Origin: Kribbella pratensis
Lineage (GTDB): Bacteria > Actinomycetota > Actinomycetes > Propionibacteriales > Kribbellaceae
Direction of reading: 5' to 3'
DNA: 64,000 bases
Assembly: GCF_004365355.1 (NCBI RefSeq)
Contig: NZ_SODP01000004.1
Coordinates: 278,177-342,176, forward strand
Part shown: in pieces, positions 22,485-31,689 of the stretch
How the letters are laid out: every line of letters begins with the position of its first letter
How positions within the stretch are numbered: the first letter of the stretch is position 1
Program-made: the position numbers and the translations under genes
Notes under the pieces: generated by a model
What the model was told of the DNA's origin: nothing
The model's input: only the letters and a program-made list of their open reading frames with translations
Database searches by the model: none

Positions 22485-23143
22485 CGAGACAAAGCTTGCC
22501 TCAGACCTGGTAGCAAAGTCCCCAACATTAAGCAGAACAGCACGGTAGAAGCGCGTTGCAGGATGCCCGGCGCAGTTACCTCCTGGCCACTCAGCGTCTC
22601 GTATGCGACCACCGACCCGAGCCAGACCTGCGTGACCAGGACTCCACCAGCCAGTACGGCGAGCAGTTTGCTCAACCAACCGCCCCAGCCACGGCGGCGC
22701 AGTGCCATCAGAGCGAAGACGGCCATGGCAATCGTGCCGGCGCCGGCCATGGTCGAGGTGGCCTCGTGTAACACCAACGCGGCACCGGCCTGCCCGTTCG
22801 CCTCGCTCGCACGGCACGCGGCACTCGCCGACGGCGCGCAGTCCATCGGCGAGAACGAGTCGAACATCGTCCCGACTGCGAAGACCGCCGTGCTGATCAG
22901 CAGCCATCTCAGCTCACGACTCCGGCGGGCCAGGACGACGGCGAGCAGTGTCAGCACGCTGCTCGACAGGTCCATCGCCCGGCCGTACAGGCTGGTCGAC
23001 TGGTCCCGGGCGCTGAGCTCGCTGAGGAACGACGTATGGACGTTCAACGGGAACCCGGCCGCCGCCTCCAGCAACAGGCTGCAGTAGAGCGCGGCCGCGG
23101 CCAGCAGCAGGTTGCGGACCGGACGGTACGGGACGGAGTCCAT
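22481..23143 (-). CDS. DUF998 integral membrane protein
   Basis: A 220-residue protein with six hydrophobic segments typical of DUF998: 'LLLAAAALYCSLLLEAAAGF' at the N-terminus, 'SVLTLLAVVLA', 'WLLISTAVFAVGTMFDSFSPM', 'MAGAGTIAMAVFALMAL', 'LLAVLAGGVLVTQVWLG' and 'LFCLMLGTLL'. The motif 'LSELSARDQ' and 'FDSFSPMDCAPS' are characteristic of the family. Function is unknown. In lysX loci of actinobacteria DUF998 genes are often close, and here it is divergent from lysX, so a role in membrane-lipid homeostasis together with the coupled hydrolase is plausible inference. Confidence 0.8.
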   Translation of the reverse strand: MDSVPYRPVRNLLLAAAALYCSLLLEAAAGFPLNVHTSFLSELSARDQSTSLYGRAMDLSSSVLTLLAVVLARRSRELRWLLISTAVFAVGTMFDSFSPMDCAPSASAACRASEANGQAGAALVLHEATSTMAGAGTIAMAVFALMALRRRGWGGWLSKLLAVLAGGVLVTQVWLGSVVAYETLSGQEVTAPGILQRASTVLFCLMLGTLLPGLRQALSR

Positions 23144-23252
23144 GCCAGTCAGCGTGGCATGACAACCAAAGTATCGGCTGTGGCGTCAGGGGTAGGGTCG
23201 AGGTAGTGCTAGGTCGACCGAAGTCTCAGCGAACTAATGGGATGATCGGCTG

Positions 23253-26200
23253 GTGCGGTCGGAACAAGCAGTAGCGATACCGGTGTGGCAGCACCGAGCC
23301 GCGGTCTGGGTCGGCCGCGCCGTTGTGCTCGCCTCGGTGTGGTCCTTCGTTGCCATCCCGTTGCACATCGGAGCGCCGGTCCTCGTCAAACACGTGGACA
23401 TGGCGTTCGATTTCGTCGGCATCCCGGCCGGCCACACGTTCTTCTCCGCCGTCTACCTCGCGGTGGTCGGCAGCGCCTTGCTGCGCGGTAAGCGAGCCGC
23501 GCTGCTCTGGGTGCTGTGGGTCTTCGAAGCGCTGTGGCTCCTCGGCCTGACCACCTACATCGCGTTCAGCTTCGTTCGCCTGAGCAGTCCCGGCGGCGCC
23601 GAGTGGCTGTCCGACCTGGACCGCACCACGGTCGCGGACGTCGAGTGGGCCATCGTCCAATGGGTCGTCGTCGCCGCGATCATCGTGTTGTTGTGGAAGA
23701 TCCGCGGTGCTTTCCCGGCCCGCCTCGCACCCGGGACGCGCCGGCTCGCGGTCGGCGCGCTGGTCTTCGGCATGCTGATCTCGATCGCGGTCAGCATCAC
23801 GCTCACCCAGATCTTCCCGCGGACGCTGGAGGGTCAGCGACAGAAGATCGGCTGGGCGATCATCGCCGCCCTCGGCCAGTCCCGGAGCAAGCTCGGCGGG
23901 CACGAAGGGCACGGCTGGGTCGGCCTGACGGTCGGCGCGATCTCCGCGGCCTCGCTGGTGATCGCGTTCTGGATCTTCCTCCGCTCGGTCCAGCGCGTCC
24001 GGTACCTGACCCAGGCCGAGGAGCTCGAAGTACGACGACTCCTGCTGCTGCACGGAGAGCGCGACTCGCTCGGGTACTTCGCGACCCGCCGCGACAAGGC
24101 GGTGGTCTTCTCGCCGGACAACGACGCCGCGATCGCCTACCGGGTGGTCAACGGCGTCAGTCTCGCGAGCGGTGATCCACTGGGCGATCCGGTCGCCTGG
24201 CCGGCCGCGATCCAGCGCTGGCTCGCCGAGGCCCGGCTGTACGGCTGGTCCCCCGCCGTCCTGTCCGCGAGCGAGGAGGCGGCCCAGGCGTACGTCGACG
24301 CGGGTCTGCGCGCGTTGTCGATGGGCGACGAGGCGATCATCGATGTCGCGGACTTCACACTCGAAGGCCGGACGATGCGCCCGGTGCGGCAGGCGGTGAC
24401 GCGCGTACAGCGGGCCGGGTACCACGCGGAGGTTGTGCGGCACGGGGATCTGTCGCCGGAGACGTTGTCGCAGTACGTGCAGCTGGCCGAGCGGTGGCGG
24501 GGCGCGCGGACCGAGCGTGGGTTCTCGATGGCGCTCGGACGGCTCGGCGATCCGGCCGATGCGCGGTGCGTGATGGTCATCGCGCGGGATGCGGACGGCG
24601 TCGTCCGCGGTCTGTTGTCGTTCGTCCCGTGGGGCGTGCGTGGTGTGTCGCTGGACCTGATGCGGCGCGACCCGGAGTCCGCGAACGGGTTGATGGAGTT
24701 CATGGTCACCTCGCTGATCGAGGCGGCCCACGATCTCGGCGTACACCGGATCTCGCTGAACTTCGCGATGTTCCGGGAGATCTTCAGCGATGCGGAGCGG
24801 GTCGGCGCCGGTCCGGTACTGCGCCTGACCAACGCGCTGCTCACCGGCGCCTCTCGCTTCTGGCAGCTGGAGAGTCTGTATCAGTCGAACGAGAAGTACC
24901 TACCGCGCTGGTCGCCGCGGCTGATGTGCTACTCACGGGGTGCGTCGCTCGCACAGGTCGTGCTGGCGGCCGGTACGGCGGAGGGCTTCCTGCCCGCGCC
25001 CCGGCCGTGGACCCGCGTCGACACCGTCGAAGCGGCCGAGCGGCACGCGATCATGGCCGCAGACGGGCGTGCGTTCGCGACCGCGGTACGCGCACAGGAA
25101 GAGGAACTGCTACGGCCGGCGTTGCCGGAGCGCAGGTTGACCGAGCAGGAGCAGATCCGGCGGACCAAACTGACCGAACTCGTTGCCGCGGGCATCGATC
25201 CGTACCCGGTGAGCGTGCCGCGGACCGAGACACTCGAGCGGGTGCGGGAGCTGTACCCGAACCTGCCGCCGGATCACCACACCCATCACCTGGTGTCGGT
25301 GACCGGGCGCGTGATGCGGATGCGGAGCCACGGCGGGCTCGCGTTCGCGCAGTTGCAGGACGGATTGACCCAGCTGCAGGTGATGTTCACGGCCGAGGCG
25401 TGCGGCGACGTACCGCTCGAGCAGTGGCGCCGGCTCGTCGACATCGGCGACCACGTCAGCGTGACCGGCGAGGTGGTGACGAGCCGGCGCGGTGAGCTGT
25501 CGATCGCGGCGACGTCGTGGATGATGGCGGCGAAGTGCCTGCATCCGTTGCCGGACAAGCGGAAGGGCTTCACCGACCCCGAGGCGCGGGTGCGGCAGCG
25601 GCACATCGACCTGGTCATGAACCCGGACTCGCTGCGGATGATGCAGCAGCGCAGCGCCGCCGTACGGGCGATCCGCAACGGCTTCGAGACGCGCGGGTTC
25701 ATCGAGGTCGAGACGCCGATGCTGCAGGCGGTGCACGGCGGCGCGAACGCGCGGCCGTTCGTCACCCACATCAACGCCTACGACACCGAACTGTTTCTCC
25801 GGATCGCCCCGGAGCTGTTCCTGAAGCGACTCAGCGTCGGCGGGATGGGCAAGATCTTCGAGCTGAACCGGAACTTCCGCAACGAGGGCGCGGACGCGAC
25901 CCACAATCCGGAGTTCACCTCGGTCGAGGCCTACCAGCCGTACGCCGACTACCACGTGATGCGCGAACTGACCCGTGAGCTGCTGATCGAGGCCGCGACC
26001 GCGGTCTTCGGCAAGCCGGTGGTACGCCGGGCCGACGGCGAGATCGACATCTCCGGCGAATGGCCGGTCGTCACCGTCCACGATGCCGTCGGCCAGGCAG
26101 CCGGTGCGGACGTCGATGCGAGCACCCCGGTCGAGCGACTGCGGGAGATCTGCGCGGAGCACGGCGTACACACGACGTTCGAGATGTCGGCCGGTGAGCT

Positions 26201-26609
26201 GGTGCTGGAGCTGTACGACGAGCTCGTCGAGCCGAACACGACGTTCCCGACGTTCTACACCGACTTCCCGCTGGAGACCTCGCCGCTGACCCGCAACCAC
26301 CGCTCAGATCCGCGGCTGGCCGAGCGCTGGGACCTGGTTGCCTTCGGCGCGGAGATCGGTACGGCGTACTCCGAGCTGGTCGACCCGGTCGAGCAGCGCC
26401 GGCGCCTGACCGAGCAGTCGCTGAAGGCGGCCGCGGGCGATCCCGAGGCGATGTCGCTGGACGAGGACTTCCTGTCGGCACTCGAGTACGCGATGCCGCC
26501 GACCGGCGGTCTCGGCATCGGTGTCGACCGGGTGATGATGATGCTGACCGGCCAGAACATTCGAAGTACGTTGGCGTTCCCGTTCGTTCGTCCCGCCCCC
26601 AGGGACTGA
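23253..26609 (+). CDS. lysX: LysX: lysyl-phosphatidylglycerol synthase / lysyl-tRNA synthetase fusion
   Basis: A 1118-residue two-part enzyme that charges tRNA-Lys and transfers lysine to phosphatidylglycerol, making the membrane less anionic and more resistant to cationic peptides. N-terminus: about six transmembrane helices (1-235). Middle: MprF-like GNAT/DUF2156 transferase (about 245-560, 'GDPLGDPVAW', 'LDLMRRDPESANGLMEFMV'). C-terminus: LysRS with OB fold ('VSVTGRVMRMRSHGGLAF') and class II motifs 2 ('FRNEGADATHNPEFTS') and 3 ('GLGIGVDRVMMMLTG'). Length matches mycobacterial LysX. GTG 23253 has GGGA about 10 bp upstream. Confidence 0.96.
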   Translation: MRSEQAVAIPVWQHRAAVWVGRAVVLASVWSFVAIPLHIGAPVLVKHVDMAFDFVGIPAGHTFFSAVYLAVVGSALLRGKRAALLWVLWVFEALWLLGLTTYIAFSFVRLSSPGGAEWLSDLDRTTVADVEWAIVQWVVVAAIIVLLWKIRGAFPARLAPGTRRLAVGALVFGMLISIAVSITLTQIFPRTLEGQRQKIGWAIIAALGQSRSKLGGHEGHGWVGLTVGAISAASLVIAFWIFLRSVQRVRYLTQAEELEVRRLLLLHGERDSLGYFATRRDKAVVFSPDNDAAIAYRVVNGVSLASGDPLGDPVAWPAAIQRWLAEARLYGWSPAVLSASEEAAQAYVDAGLRALSMGDEAIIDVADFTLEGRTMRPVRQAVTRVQRAGYHAEVVRHGDLSPETLSQYVQLAERWRGARTERGFSMALGRLGDPADARCVMVIARDADGVVRGLLSFVPWGVRGVSLDLMRRDPESANGLMEFMVTSLIEAAHDLGVHRISLNFAMFREIFSDAERVGAGPVLRLTNALLTGASRFWQLESLYQSNEKYLPRWSPRLMCYSRGASLAQVVLAAGTAEGFLPAPRPWTRVDTVEAAERHAIMAADGRAFATAVRAQEEELLRPALPERRLTEQEQIRRTKLTELVAAGIDPYPVSVPRTETLERVRELYPNLPPDHHTHHLVSVTGRVMRMRSHGGLAFAQLQDGLTQLQVMFTAEACGDVPLEQWRRLVDIGDHVSVTGEVVTSRRGELSIAATSWMMAAKCLHPLPDKRKGFTDPEARVRQRHIDLVMNPDSLRMMQQRSAAVRAIRNGFETRGFIEVETPMLQAVHGGANARPFVTHINAYDTELFLRIAPELFLKRLSVGGMGKIFELNRNFRNEGADATHNPEFTSVEAYQPYADYHVMRELTRELLIEAATAVFGKPVVRRADGEIDISGEWPVVTVHDAVGQAAGADVDASTPVERLREICAEHGVHTTFEMSAGELVLELYDELVEPNTTFPTFYTDFPLETSPLTRNHRSDPRLAERWDLVAFGAEIGTAYSELVDPVEQRRRLTEQSLKAAAGDPEAMSLDEDFLSALEYAMPPTGGLGIGVDRVMMMLTGQNIRSTLAFPFVRPAPRD

Positions 26610-26657
26610 CGGGTACCCTGGCTGCTTCAGGGGTGAGGGGCTGCTGGGGGGTTGGGG

Positions 26658-27575
26658 ATGAGGCGCTGGGCTGCGCTCTGTGTCGGGGTGGGACTGCTGG
26701 CGGGGTGCGCCGCGAAGCCGGGGCCTTCGCCGACTGCTCCGTCGTCGGCTCCGGCCAGTGCTGCACCGGCGCCGGCGTCGTCCGTTCCGCCGGCGGGGCC
26801 GTTGGGTACGGCGGCGTACCAGGCCGAACTGACCCGGATCGACCAGGTGCTGGCCGCACCGGCCTCACGGCTGACGCGCGTCCGCACCGCCGAGGGACTG
26901 AGTGACGCCATGAATACGCTGGCGGAGACACTCAACACGGTCTCGGTACGGCTGGCCGCGATCAAGGTGACACCGCGACTCGACGCAGCACACTCGTTGC
27001 TGCAGGTGCGCATCGGCGTGGCCGCTACCCAGCTGACCGGCCTGGCGGACGAGACCGAGGACGACGCGCGGTGCGGAGGTGTCGCGTACACCTCGCAGAA
27101 CGTCCAGCGTCAACTGCGCACCAATCTCAGCTCCGCGCTCACGCTGCTGCAACAGCTCAAGCTGACCTTCGGCAAGACGCTGCCCGACCCCGGCCCCGCA
27201 CCGAAGCAGGTACGCCCGGACAGCGGCGACGTCCTGGTACAGCGGGGTCCGGGCGGCACCGGACAGCTCAAGATCACCAACGGCACGGCGAAGGACGTCG
27301 CGGTCTCGATCGTCACCGACGGCCAGCCGCCCAGCCGCCCGCAGGTCATGATCTATATCCGGGCGACCAAGTCCACCGCCGTGAAGGAGATCGGCGGCGC
27401 CTACCACCTCTACTTCAAGAGCGGCACCGACTGGGACCCGGACAAGCGCAAGTTTCGCGCCGACTGCGCCTTCAAGAAGTTCGACCAGACCTTCGGCCGC
27501 AACCAGGGCTGGCAGGTGAACCTCCAGCCCACGCCCGGCGGCAACGCCGACACGACCGAGGTCGAGGCCTACTGA
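26658..27575 (+). CDS. Putative lipoprotein, unknown function
   Basis: A 305-residue lipoprotein: signal with lipobox LLAGC, then a Pro/Ala/Ser-rich linker of about 30 residues, a helical middle domain (about 50-170) and a beta-rich C-terminal domain ('GGTGQLKITNGTAKDVAVSI'). ATG 26658 directly follows a G-rich ribosome site. It lies 48 bp after lysX and may be cotranscribed, which would place it in the same envelope-stress context. I do not recognise the domain. Confidence 0.75.
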   Translation: MRRWAALCVGVGLLAGCAAKPGPSPTAPSSAPASAAPAPASSVPPAGPLGTAAYQAELTRIDQVLAAPASRLTRVRTAEGLSDAMNTLAETLNTVSVRLAAIKVTPRLDAAHSLLQVRIGVAATQLTGLADETEDDARCGGVAYTSQNVQRQLRTNLSSALTLLQQLKLTFGKTLPDPGPAPKQVRPDSGDVLVQRGPGGTGQLKITNGTAKDVAVSIVTDGQPPSRPQVMIYIRATKSTAVKEIGGAYHLYFKSGTDWDPDKRKFRADCAFKKFDQTFGRNQGWQVNLQPTPGGNADTTEVEAY

Positions 27576-27577
27576 CC

Positions 27578-28183
27578 CTACAGCCCCAGCTTGTCCAGGA
27601 GACCGCCGAGGAGACCGCCGAGGCCGCCACCACCCGGGTGATCGGGTGGGCTGGTCGGGGTGCTGCTGGTCGGCGGCGGCTCGGTCGGGGTGGACGTCGT
27701 CGGTCGCTCGCTGGGCACGGTGGTCGGGTGGGCGCTCGGCAGCGTGGTCGCCGCCGTCGGGGGCACGGTCGGCGGCACAGTCGGGGGCCGCTCGGTCACC
27801 ACCGTCGTCGGCCCGGTCGTCTCCAGGATCTGGGGGGTCGGCGTACCGGCGGTGATCGCGGGATAGCCCGTGGTCGTGAGACCGGTCGGCAACTGGATCT
27901 CGCCCGGCTTGGTTGCTGTCGGCAACTGCGTCGGTACGGCGCTGGGCGTCGTACCCGTCGACGGCGCCGCGGTGCGCGGGATCGCCGGGAGGTTCTGCGT
28001 CGGCCGGCCGGGCTCGATCCCGGCGACCGGACTGGCAGGCTGCGGACCACGGCTCCAGAACGAGAGCAGTCCGAGCACGAGGCAGCCGAGCAGCACCAGG
28101 CCCGCGCCGGCGGCGGCCTGACGACGGCGCCGCGGGTTCTGCCAGGGCGGGCGGCGGGAGGCCGTGGCAGAGATGGGCTTCAC
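27578..28183 (-). CDS. Single-pass membrane protein with Thr/Pro-rich extracellular stalk
   Basis: A 201-residue protein: a short basic cytoplasmic start (PRRRRQ), one transmembrane helix ('AGAGLVLLGCLVLGLLSFW', about 26-44), then about 130 residues dominated by Thr, Pro and Ser with PTV/PTT repeats, closing with a Gly-Leu-rich tail ('GGGGLGGLLGGLLDKLGL'). The stalk resembles O-mannosylated actinobacterial cell-wall proteins. No catalytic motif. GTG start at 28183. Convergent with the lipoprotein gene, stops 2 bp apart. Function unknown. Confidence 0.7.
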   Translation of the reverse strand: MKPISATASRRPPWQNPRRRRQAAAGAGLVLLGCLVLGLLSFWSRGPQPASPVAGIEPGRPTQNLPAIPRTAAPSTGTTPSAVPTQLPTATKPGEIQLPTGLTTTGYPAITAGTPTPQILETTGPTTVVTERPPTVPPTVPPTAATTLPSAHPTTVPSERPTTSTPTEPPPTSSTPTSPPDHPGGGGLGGLLGGLLDKLGL

Positions 28184-28314
28184 AAGGCCCGCAGATTATC
28201 GGTCGAAGAGCCGATTCAAACAGCCCTTGGAAGAAATTGAACGAAAGAACTTCATATTCCAGTAATTCCGAACCGCCTACGCGACCGTAGGAATGCAGTG
28301 CGTTAGCTGACTGC
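28184..28314 (-). promoter_or_regulatory. AT-rich promoter region of the stalk-protein gene
   Basis: This 131-bp gap is unusually A+T-rich for the window. On the minus strand GATAAT (28195-28200) is a good -10 box, which would start transcription a few bases before the GTG at 28183. No terminator for the upstream regulator gene is evident. Confidence 0.45.
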
Positions 28315-29145
28315 TCAGGTCAGCGCCTGCAGGCCGATGACCGACAGCAGCCGGAGCTTTTCGGCCGCCTCCGTATTCGGCGCGGCCGTGTACACGACCA
28401 TGCGCAGATCGCTGCCCGGGACCGCAAGCACGTCGCAGTCGATCGTGAACGCACCGACCTCGGGATGCCGGATCGTCTTTCGCTCGGACCGGTGGAAGCC
28501 GACCACCGGCCGCTCCCAGAGTCGCGCGAAGTCCTTGCGCCGAGCGCGAAGCTCGTCGATCAGCGCCCGGAGATCGGGGTCGTGCGGGTAGCGGGCGAGC
28601 GACGCCCGCAGATCCGTCACCATCGCGGTCCGGAAGTCCCGCTGCTGCTCGGGTGTCTGTACGACGCGATCGCCGGGCGCGACGAAGTGGCGGTAGATGA
28701 TGTTGCGGTCCCGCCCACGCCACTCCGATGGATCGCCGATCACGGCGGCGAACAGCGGGTTCCAGGTGATGATCGTCCAGGCGGCGTCGCACACGCACAG
28801 CGGTGCGCCGTCGAGCTGGTCGACGATCCGCTGCACACCGGGCGGGATGTACGCCGACAGCCGGCCGGGCGACGGCTCGACCTCGCCCGCTAGCAGGAAC
28901 AGATGGTTGCGCTCGGCATCGGACAGCCGGAGCGCCCGGGCCAGCGCGGTGAGCACCTGCGCGGACGGTGAGTCCGACCGGCCCTGCTCGAGCCGGACGA
29001 TGTAGTCGACCGACAGCCCGGCGAGCTGGGCCAGCTCCTCGCGCCGCAGCCCCGGCGCGCGCCGCTTTCCACCAGCCGGCAGTCCGACCTGCTCCGGGGT
29101 CACGCGATCGCGCCAGGCGTGCAGCGTCCTACCGAGCTCAGCCAT
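28315..29145 (-). CDS. XRE-family regulator with MmyB-like ligand-binding domain
   Basis: A 276-residue MmyB/MltR-type regulator. N-terminal helix-turn-helix about residues 10-70 ('ELAQLAGLSVDYIVRLEQGR'), then the PAS-like MmyB domain with 'LDGAPLCVCDAAWTIITWNP' and 'FVAPGDRVVQTPEQQRDFRT'. This family typically sits divergently to a short-chain dehydrogenase and represses it, as here (102 bp apart). The domain is thought to bind a fatty-acid-like or hydrophobic ligand. Start ATG 29143-29145. Confidence 0.92.
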   Translation of the reverse strand: MAELGRTLHAWRDRVTPEQVGLPAGGKRRAPGLRREELAQLAGLSVDYIVRLEQGRSDSPSAQVLTALARALRLSDAERNHLFLLAGEVEPSPGRLSAYIPPGVQRIVDQLDGAPLCVCDAAWTIITWNPLFAAVIGDPSEWRGRDRNIIYRHFVAPGDRVVQTPEQQRDFRTAMVTDLRASLARYPHDPDLRALIDELRARRKDFARLWERPVVGFHRSERKTIRHPEVGAFTIDCDVLAVPGSDLRMVVYTAAPNTEAAEKLRLLSVIGLQALT

Positions 29146-29180
29146 ACCCCTAGTATTCCGCGTTGATTCCGCCGCAGCCT

Positions 29181-29216
29181 GGTACTGCCATTCCCTAGGA
29201 CATTGCGGGTACTACC
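29181..29216. promoter_or_regulatory. GGTACTnCC direct repeats in regulator/SDR spacer
   Basis: GGTACTGCC (29181-29189) and GGTACTACC (29208-29216) are direct repeats 27 bp apart, on one face spacing of the helix (about 2.6 turns), midway between the divergent MmyB-type regulator and the SDR. They are plausible operator half-sites. Confidence 0.4.
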
Positions 29217-29247
29217 TGCACGATCCCCCCGGCGGGAGGGTGAAGGC

Positions 29248-29940
29248 ATGACCACGACACTCATCACCGGGGCGAACAGAGGCCTCGGATACGAAACCGC
29301 CAGGCAGCTGATCGCGGCGGGACACACCGTCTACCTCGGCGCCCGCGACCCTGAACGCGGCAAGCAGGCAGCCGCGGACCTCGGAGCGCAGTACGTGCAG
29401 TTGGACGTCACGAGCGACGAGTCCGTCGACGCGGCCGCGCAACAGCTGGATTCACTCGACGTGCTGATCAACAACGCCGGTATCCCCGGTCCGCGCAAGG
29501 AGATCCGGGAGCTGACCGCCGACGTCTTCCGGGAGGTCTTCGAGCTGAACGTGTACGGCCCGGTGCGAATGATCCACCGCTTCCTGCCGCTGCTCGAGCG
29601 CAGCGACAACCCGGTCATCGTGAACGTCTCCAGCGGTCTCGGCTCGATCGCCACCGCGGTGGATCCGGACGTGGCGAGCAACGTGCCCGTCTGGGTGCCC
29701 GCTCCGGCGTACGGCTCTTCGAAGGCAGCGCTCAACATGCTGACGGTGCAGTACGCGCGGCAGCTGCCGAACCTGCGGATCAACACCGTCGACCCGGGCT
29801 ACACCGCGACCGACTTCAACGGCCACAGCGGCTACCAGACCGTCGAGGAGGGCGCGGAGATCATCGTCCGGCTCGCGCAGATCGATCAGACCGGCCCGAC
29901 CGCGGAGTACCTGAGTCTGCACGGCACCGTTCCGTGGTGA
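29248..29940 (+). CDS. Short-chain dehydrogenase/reductase (SDR)
   Basis: A 230-residue classical SDR using NADP(H): glycine motif 'TGANRGLGYETARQ', 'NNAG' (in 'LINNAGIPGPR'), catalytic Ser in 'VNVSSGLGS' and Tyr-x3-Lys in 'YGSSKAALNM', and 'TVDPGYTATDFNG' after beta6. ATG 29248 has GGGAGGG 7 bp upstream. Likely target of the divergent MmyB-type repressor. Substrate unknown. Confidence 0.93.
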   Translation: MTTTLITGANRGLGYETARQLIAAGHTVYLGARDPERGKQAAADLGAQYVQLDVTSDESVDAAAQQLDSLDVLINNAGIPGPRKEIRELTADVFREVFELNVYGPVRMIHRFLPLLERSDNPVIVNVSSGLGSIATAVDPDVASNVPVWVPAPAYGSSKAALNMLTVQYARQLPNLRINTVDPGYTATDFNGHSGYQTVEEGAEIIVRLAQIDQTGPTAEYLSLHGTVPW

Positions 29941-29952
29941 GGAGAACGGCGA

Positions 29953-31326
29953 TCAGCACTCGATGACGTTGACGGCAAGGCCGCCGCGGGACGTCTCCTT
30001 GTACTTGATCTTCATGTCGGCACCGGTCTCACGCATGGTCTTGATGACCTTGTCGAGCGTGACCACATGGACGCCGTCACCGTGCATCGCCATCCGGGCC
30101 GCGTTGATCGCCTTGACCGACGCCATCGCGTTCCGCTCGATGCACGGGATCTGGACCAGGCCGCCGACCGGGTCACAGGTCAGCCCGAGGTTGTGCTCCA
30201 TCGCGATCTCGGCGGCGTTCTCGACCTGTTGCGGCGTACCGCCGAGGACCTCGCACAGACCGGCAGCGGCCATCGAGCAGGCGGATCCGACCTCGCCCTG
30301 GCAGCCGACCTCGGCGCCGGAGATCGACGCGTTCTCCTTGTAGAGCACGCCGATGGCGCCGGCGGTCAGCAGGAACCGTACGGCGCCGTCCTCGGTCGCT
30401 CCCGGCACGAACCGCCGGTAGTAGTGCAGTACGGCGGGAATGATGCCCGCGGCACCGTTCGTCGGCGCGGTGACGATCCGGCCGCCGGACGCGTTCTGCT
30501 CGTTGACCGCGAGAGCGAACAGGTTGACCCAGTCCATCACCTTGAGCGGATCCACCGACCACGGGTCCTGGCTGAGTTTCTTGTGCAGGGCATGCGCCCG
30601 GCGCGGTACCGTCAGCCCGCCGGGCAGGATGCCCTCGGTCTCGCAGCCCTCGCGGACGCAGTCCTGCATGACCTGCCAGATCCGCAGCAGGCCGTCGCGG
30701 ATCTCGTCCTCGGTCCGCCAGGCCAGCTCGTTCGCGAGCATCACCTCGCTGATCGACAGCTGCGACTCGCGGCAGCGGTCGAGCAGCTCCGCGCCGGTTG
30801 TGAACGGGTATTTCAGCGGGGTCGTGTCCAGCACGATCCGGTCACCCGCCGCGGCGTTCTCGTCGACGACGAATCCGCCTCCGACCGAGTAGTACGTCCG
30901 CTCCCGCAGTACTGCGCCGGTCGCGTCGCGGGCGCTGAAGATCATCCCGTTCGGGTGGTACGGGAGGGCCTTGCGGCGGTGCATGACCAGATCGGTGTTC
31001 TCGTCGAACGCGATCTCGTGCTCGCCGGCCAGCACGATCCGGCCGCGCTCACGGATCGTCTCGACCCGGGCATCGACCGAGTGCGTGACGACGGTCTCGG
31101 GGTCGGCGCCCTCGAGGCCGATCAGGACGGCCTTGTTGCTGCCGTGACCGTGCCCGGTCGCGCCGAGCGAGCCGAACAGCTGGGCGTGGACGGTCGCCGT
31201 CGCGGCCAGCAGGCCGTCGTCGGCCAGGCCGCGAGCGAAGGTGCGGGCGGCACGCATCGGTCCCACGGTGTGGGAGCTCGACGGGCCGATCCCGATACTG
31301 AACAGGTCGAAGACGCTGATCGCCAT
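29953..31326 (-). CDS. sdaA: L-serine ammonia-lyase (serine dehydratase), iron-sulfur type
   Basis: A 457-residue one-chain enzyme converting L-serine to pyruvate and ammonia. The N-terminal beta domain begins 'SVFDLFSIGIGPSSSHTVGP'; the alpha domain has Cys ligands of the catalytic [4Fe-4S] cluster in 'GCQGEVGSACSMAAAGLCE' and near 'GLTCDPVGGLVQIPCIERN'. The gene is preceded on its own strand by a glycine riboswitch, as in Streptomyces, which ties serine breakdown to glycine excess (glycine to serine to pyruvate). Confidence 0.96.
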   Translation of the reverse strand: MAISVFDLFSIGIGPSSSHTVGPMRAARTFARGLADDGLLAATATVHAQLFGSLGATGHGHGSNKAVLIGLEGADPETVVTHSVDARVETIRERGRIVLAGEHEIAFDENTDLVMHRRKALPYHPNGMIFSARDATGAVLRERTYYSVGGGFVVDENAAAGDRIVLDTTPLKYPFTTGAELLDRCRESQLSISEVMLANELAWRTEDEIRDGLLRIWQVMQDCVREGCETEGILPGGLTVPRRAHALHKKLSQDPWSVDPLKVMDWVNLFALAVNEQNASGGRIVTAPTNGAAGIIPAVLHYYRRFVPGATEDGAVRFLLTAGAIGVLYKENASISGAEVGCQGEVGSACSMAAAGLCEVLGGTPQQVENAAEIAMEHNLGLTCDPVGGLVQIPCIERNAMASVKAINAARMAMHGDGVHVVTLDKVIKTMRETGADMKIKYKETSRGGLAVNVIEC

Positions 31327-31392
31327 CGTGTGGAGGTTCCTTCCGGTCGTCGTTGACCGTTTGGTGTCCTCCCCGCTCTGTTGGACCCAACG

Positions 31393-31506
31393 TCCTCCAG
31401 AGATGCCTCGCCCGTGCGGTGAAGGTGCCTGAGAGATTCTTGGGGAGAGTTGCTCCTACGGCGCCCGGGTCCAGAGTTCGTCTACCTGGCCCGGGACTCT
31501 CCCGCA
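31393..31506 (-). ncRNA. Glycine riboswitch in the sdaA leader
   Basis: Reading the minus strand, the leader contains the hallmark blocks of the gcvT element in order: GGGAGAG (31497-31503), GCGCCGTAGGAGCAA (31450-31464), CTCTCAGGC (31427-31435), then GGGCGAGG and CTCTGGAG toward 31394-31401. This is one complete aptamer, with no clear second aptamer. It ends about 66 nt before the sdaA ATG, room enough for an expression platform and a ribosome site (GGAAGGA). Expected action: glycine binding turns on sdaA. Confidence 0.9.
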
Positions 31507-31689
31507 CGGGTTCATGCGGCTGTTGAGTTGACTGACGCTGTGGACGGTACGGCGGTCCGCCCGCCAACGTCAATCCGGCCGCGGCGGACCTGTCCGACCG
31601 GTACCCCCAACAAGCCCCGGGCCGTGCTCGGGGTCTGGCGGGGTTCGTCCCGGATGCCTGCAGCAAGCGATTGCCGAAGGATCGTTCGC

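Noticed and set aside
23226..24746. 506-codon open frame antisense to lysX
   Set aside because: Same G+C shadow effect; composition is Arg/Asp/His-rich with no domain, and lysX motifs on the plus strand are intact.
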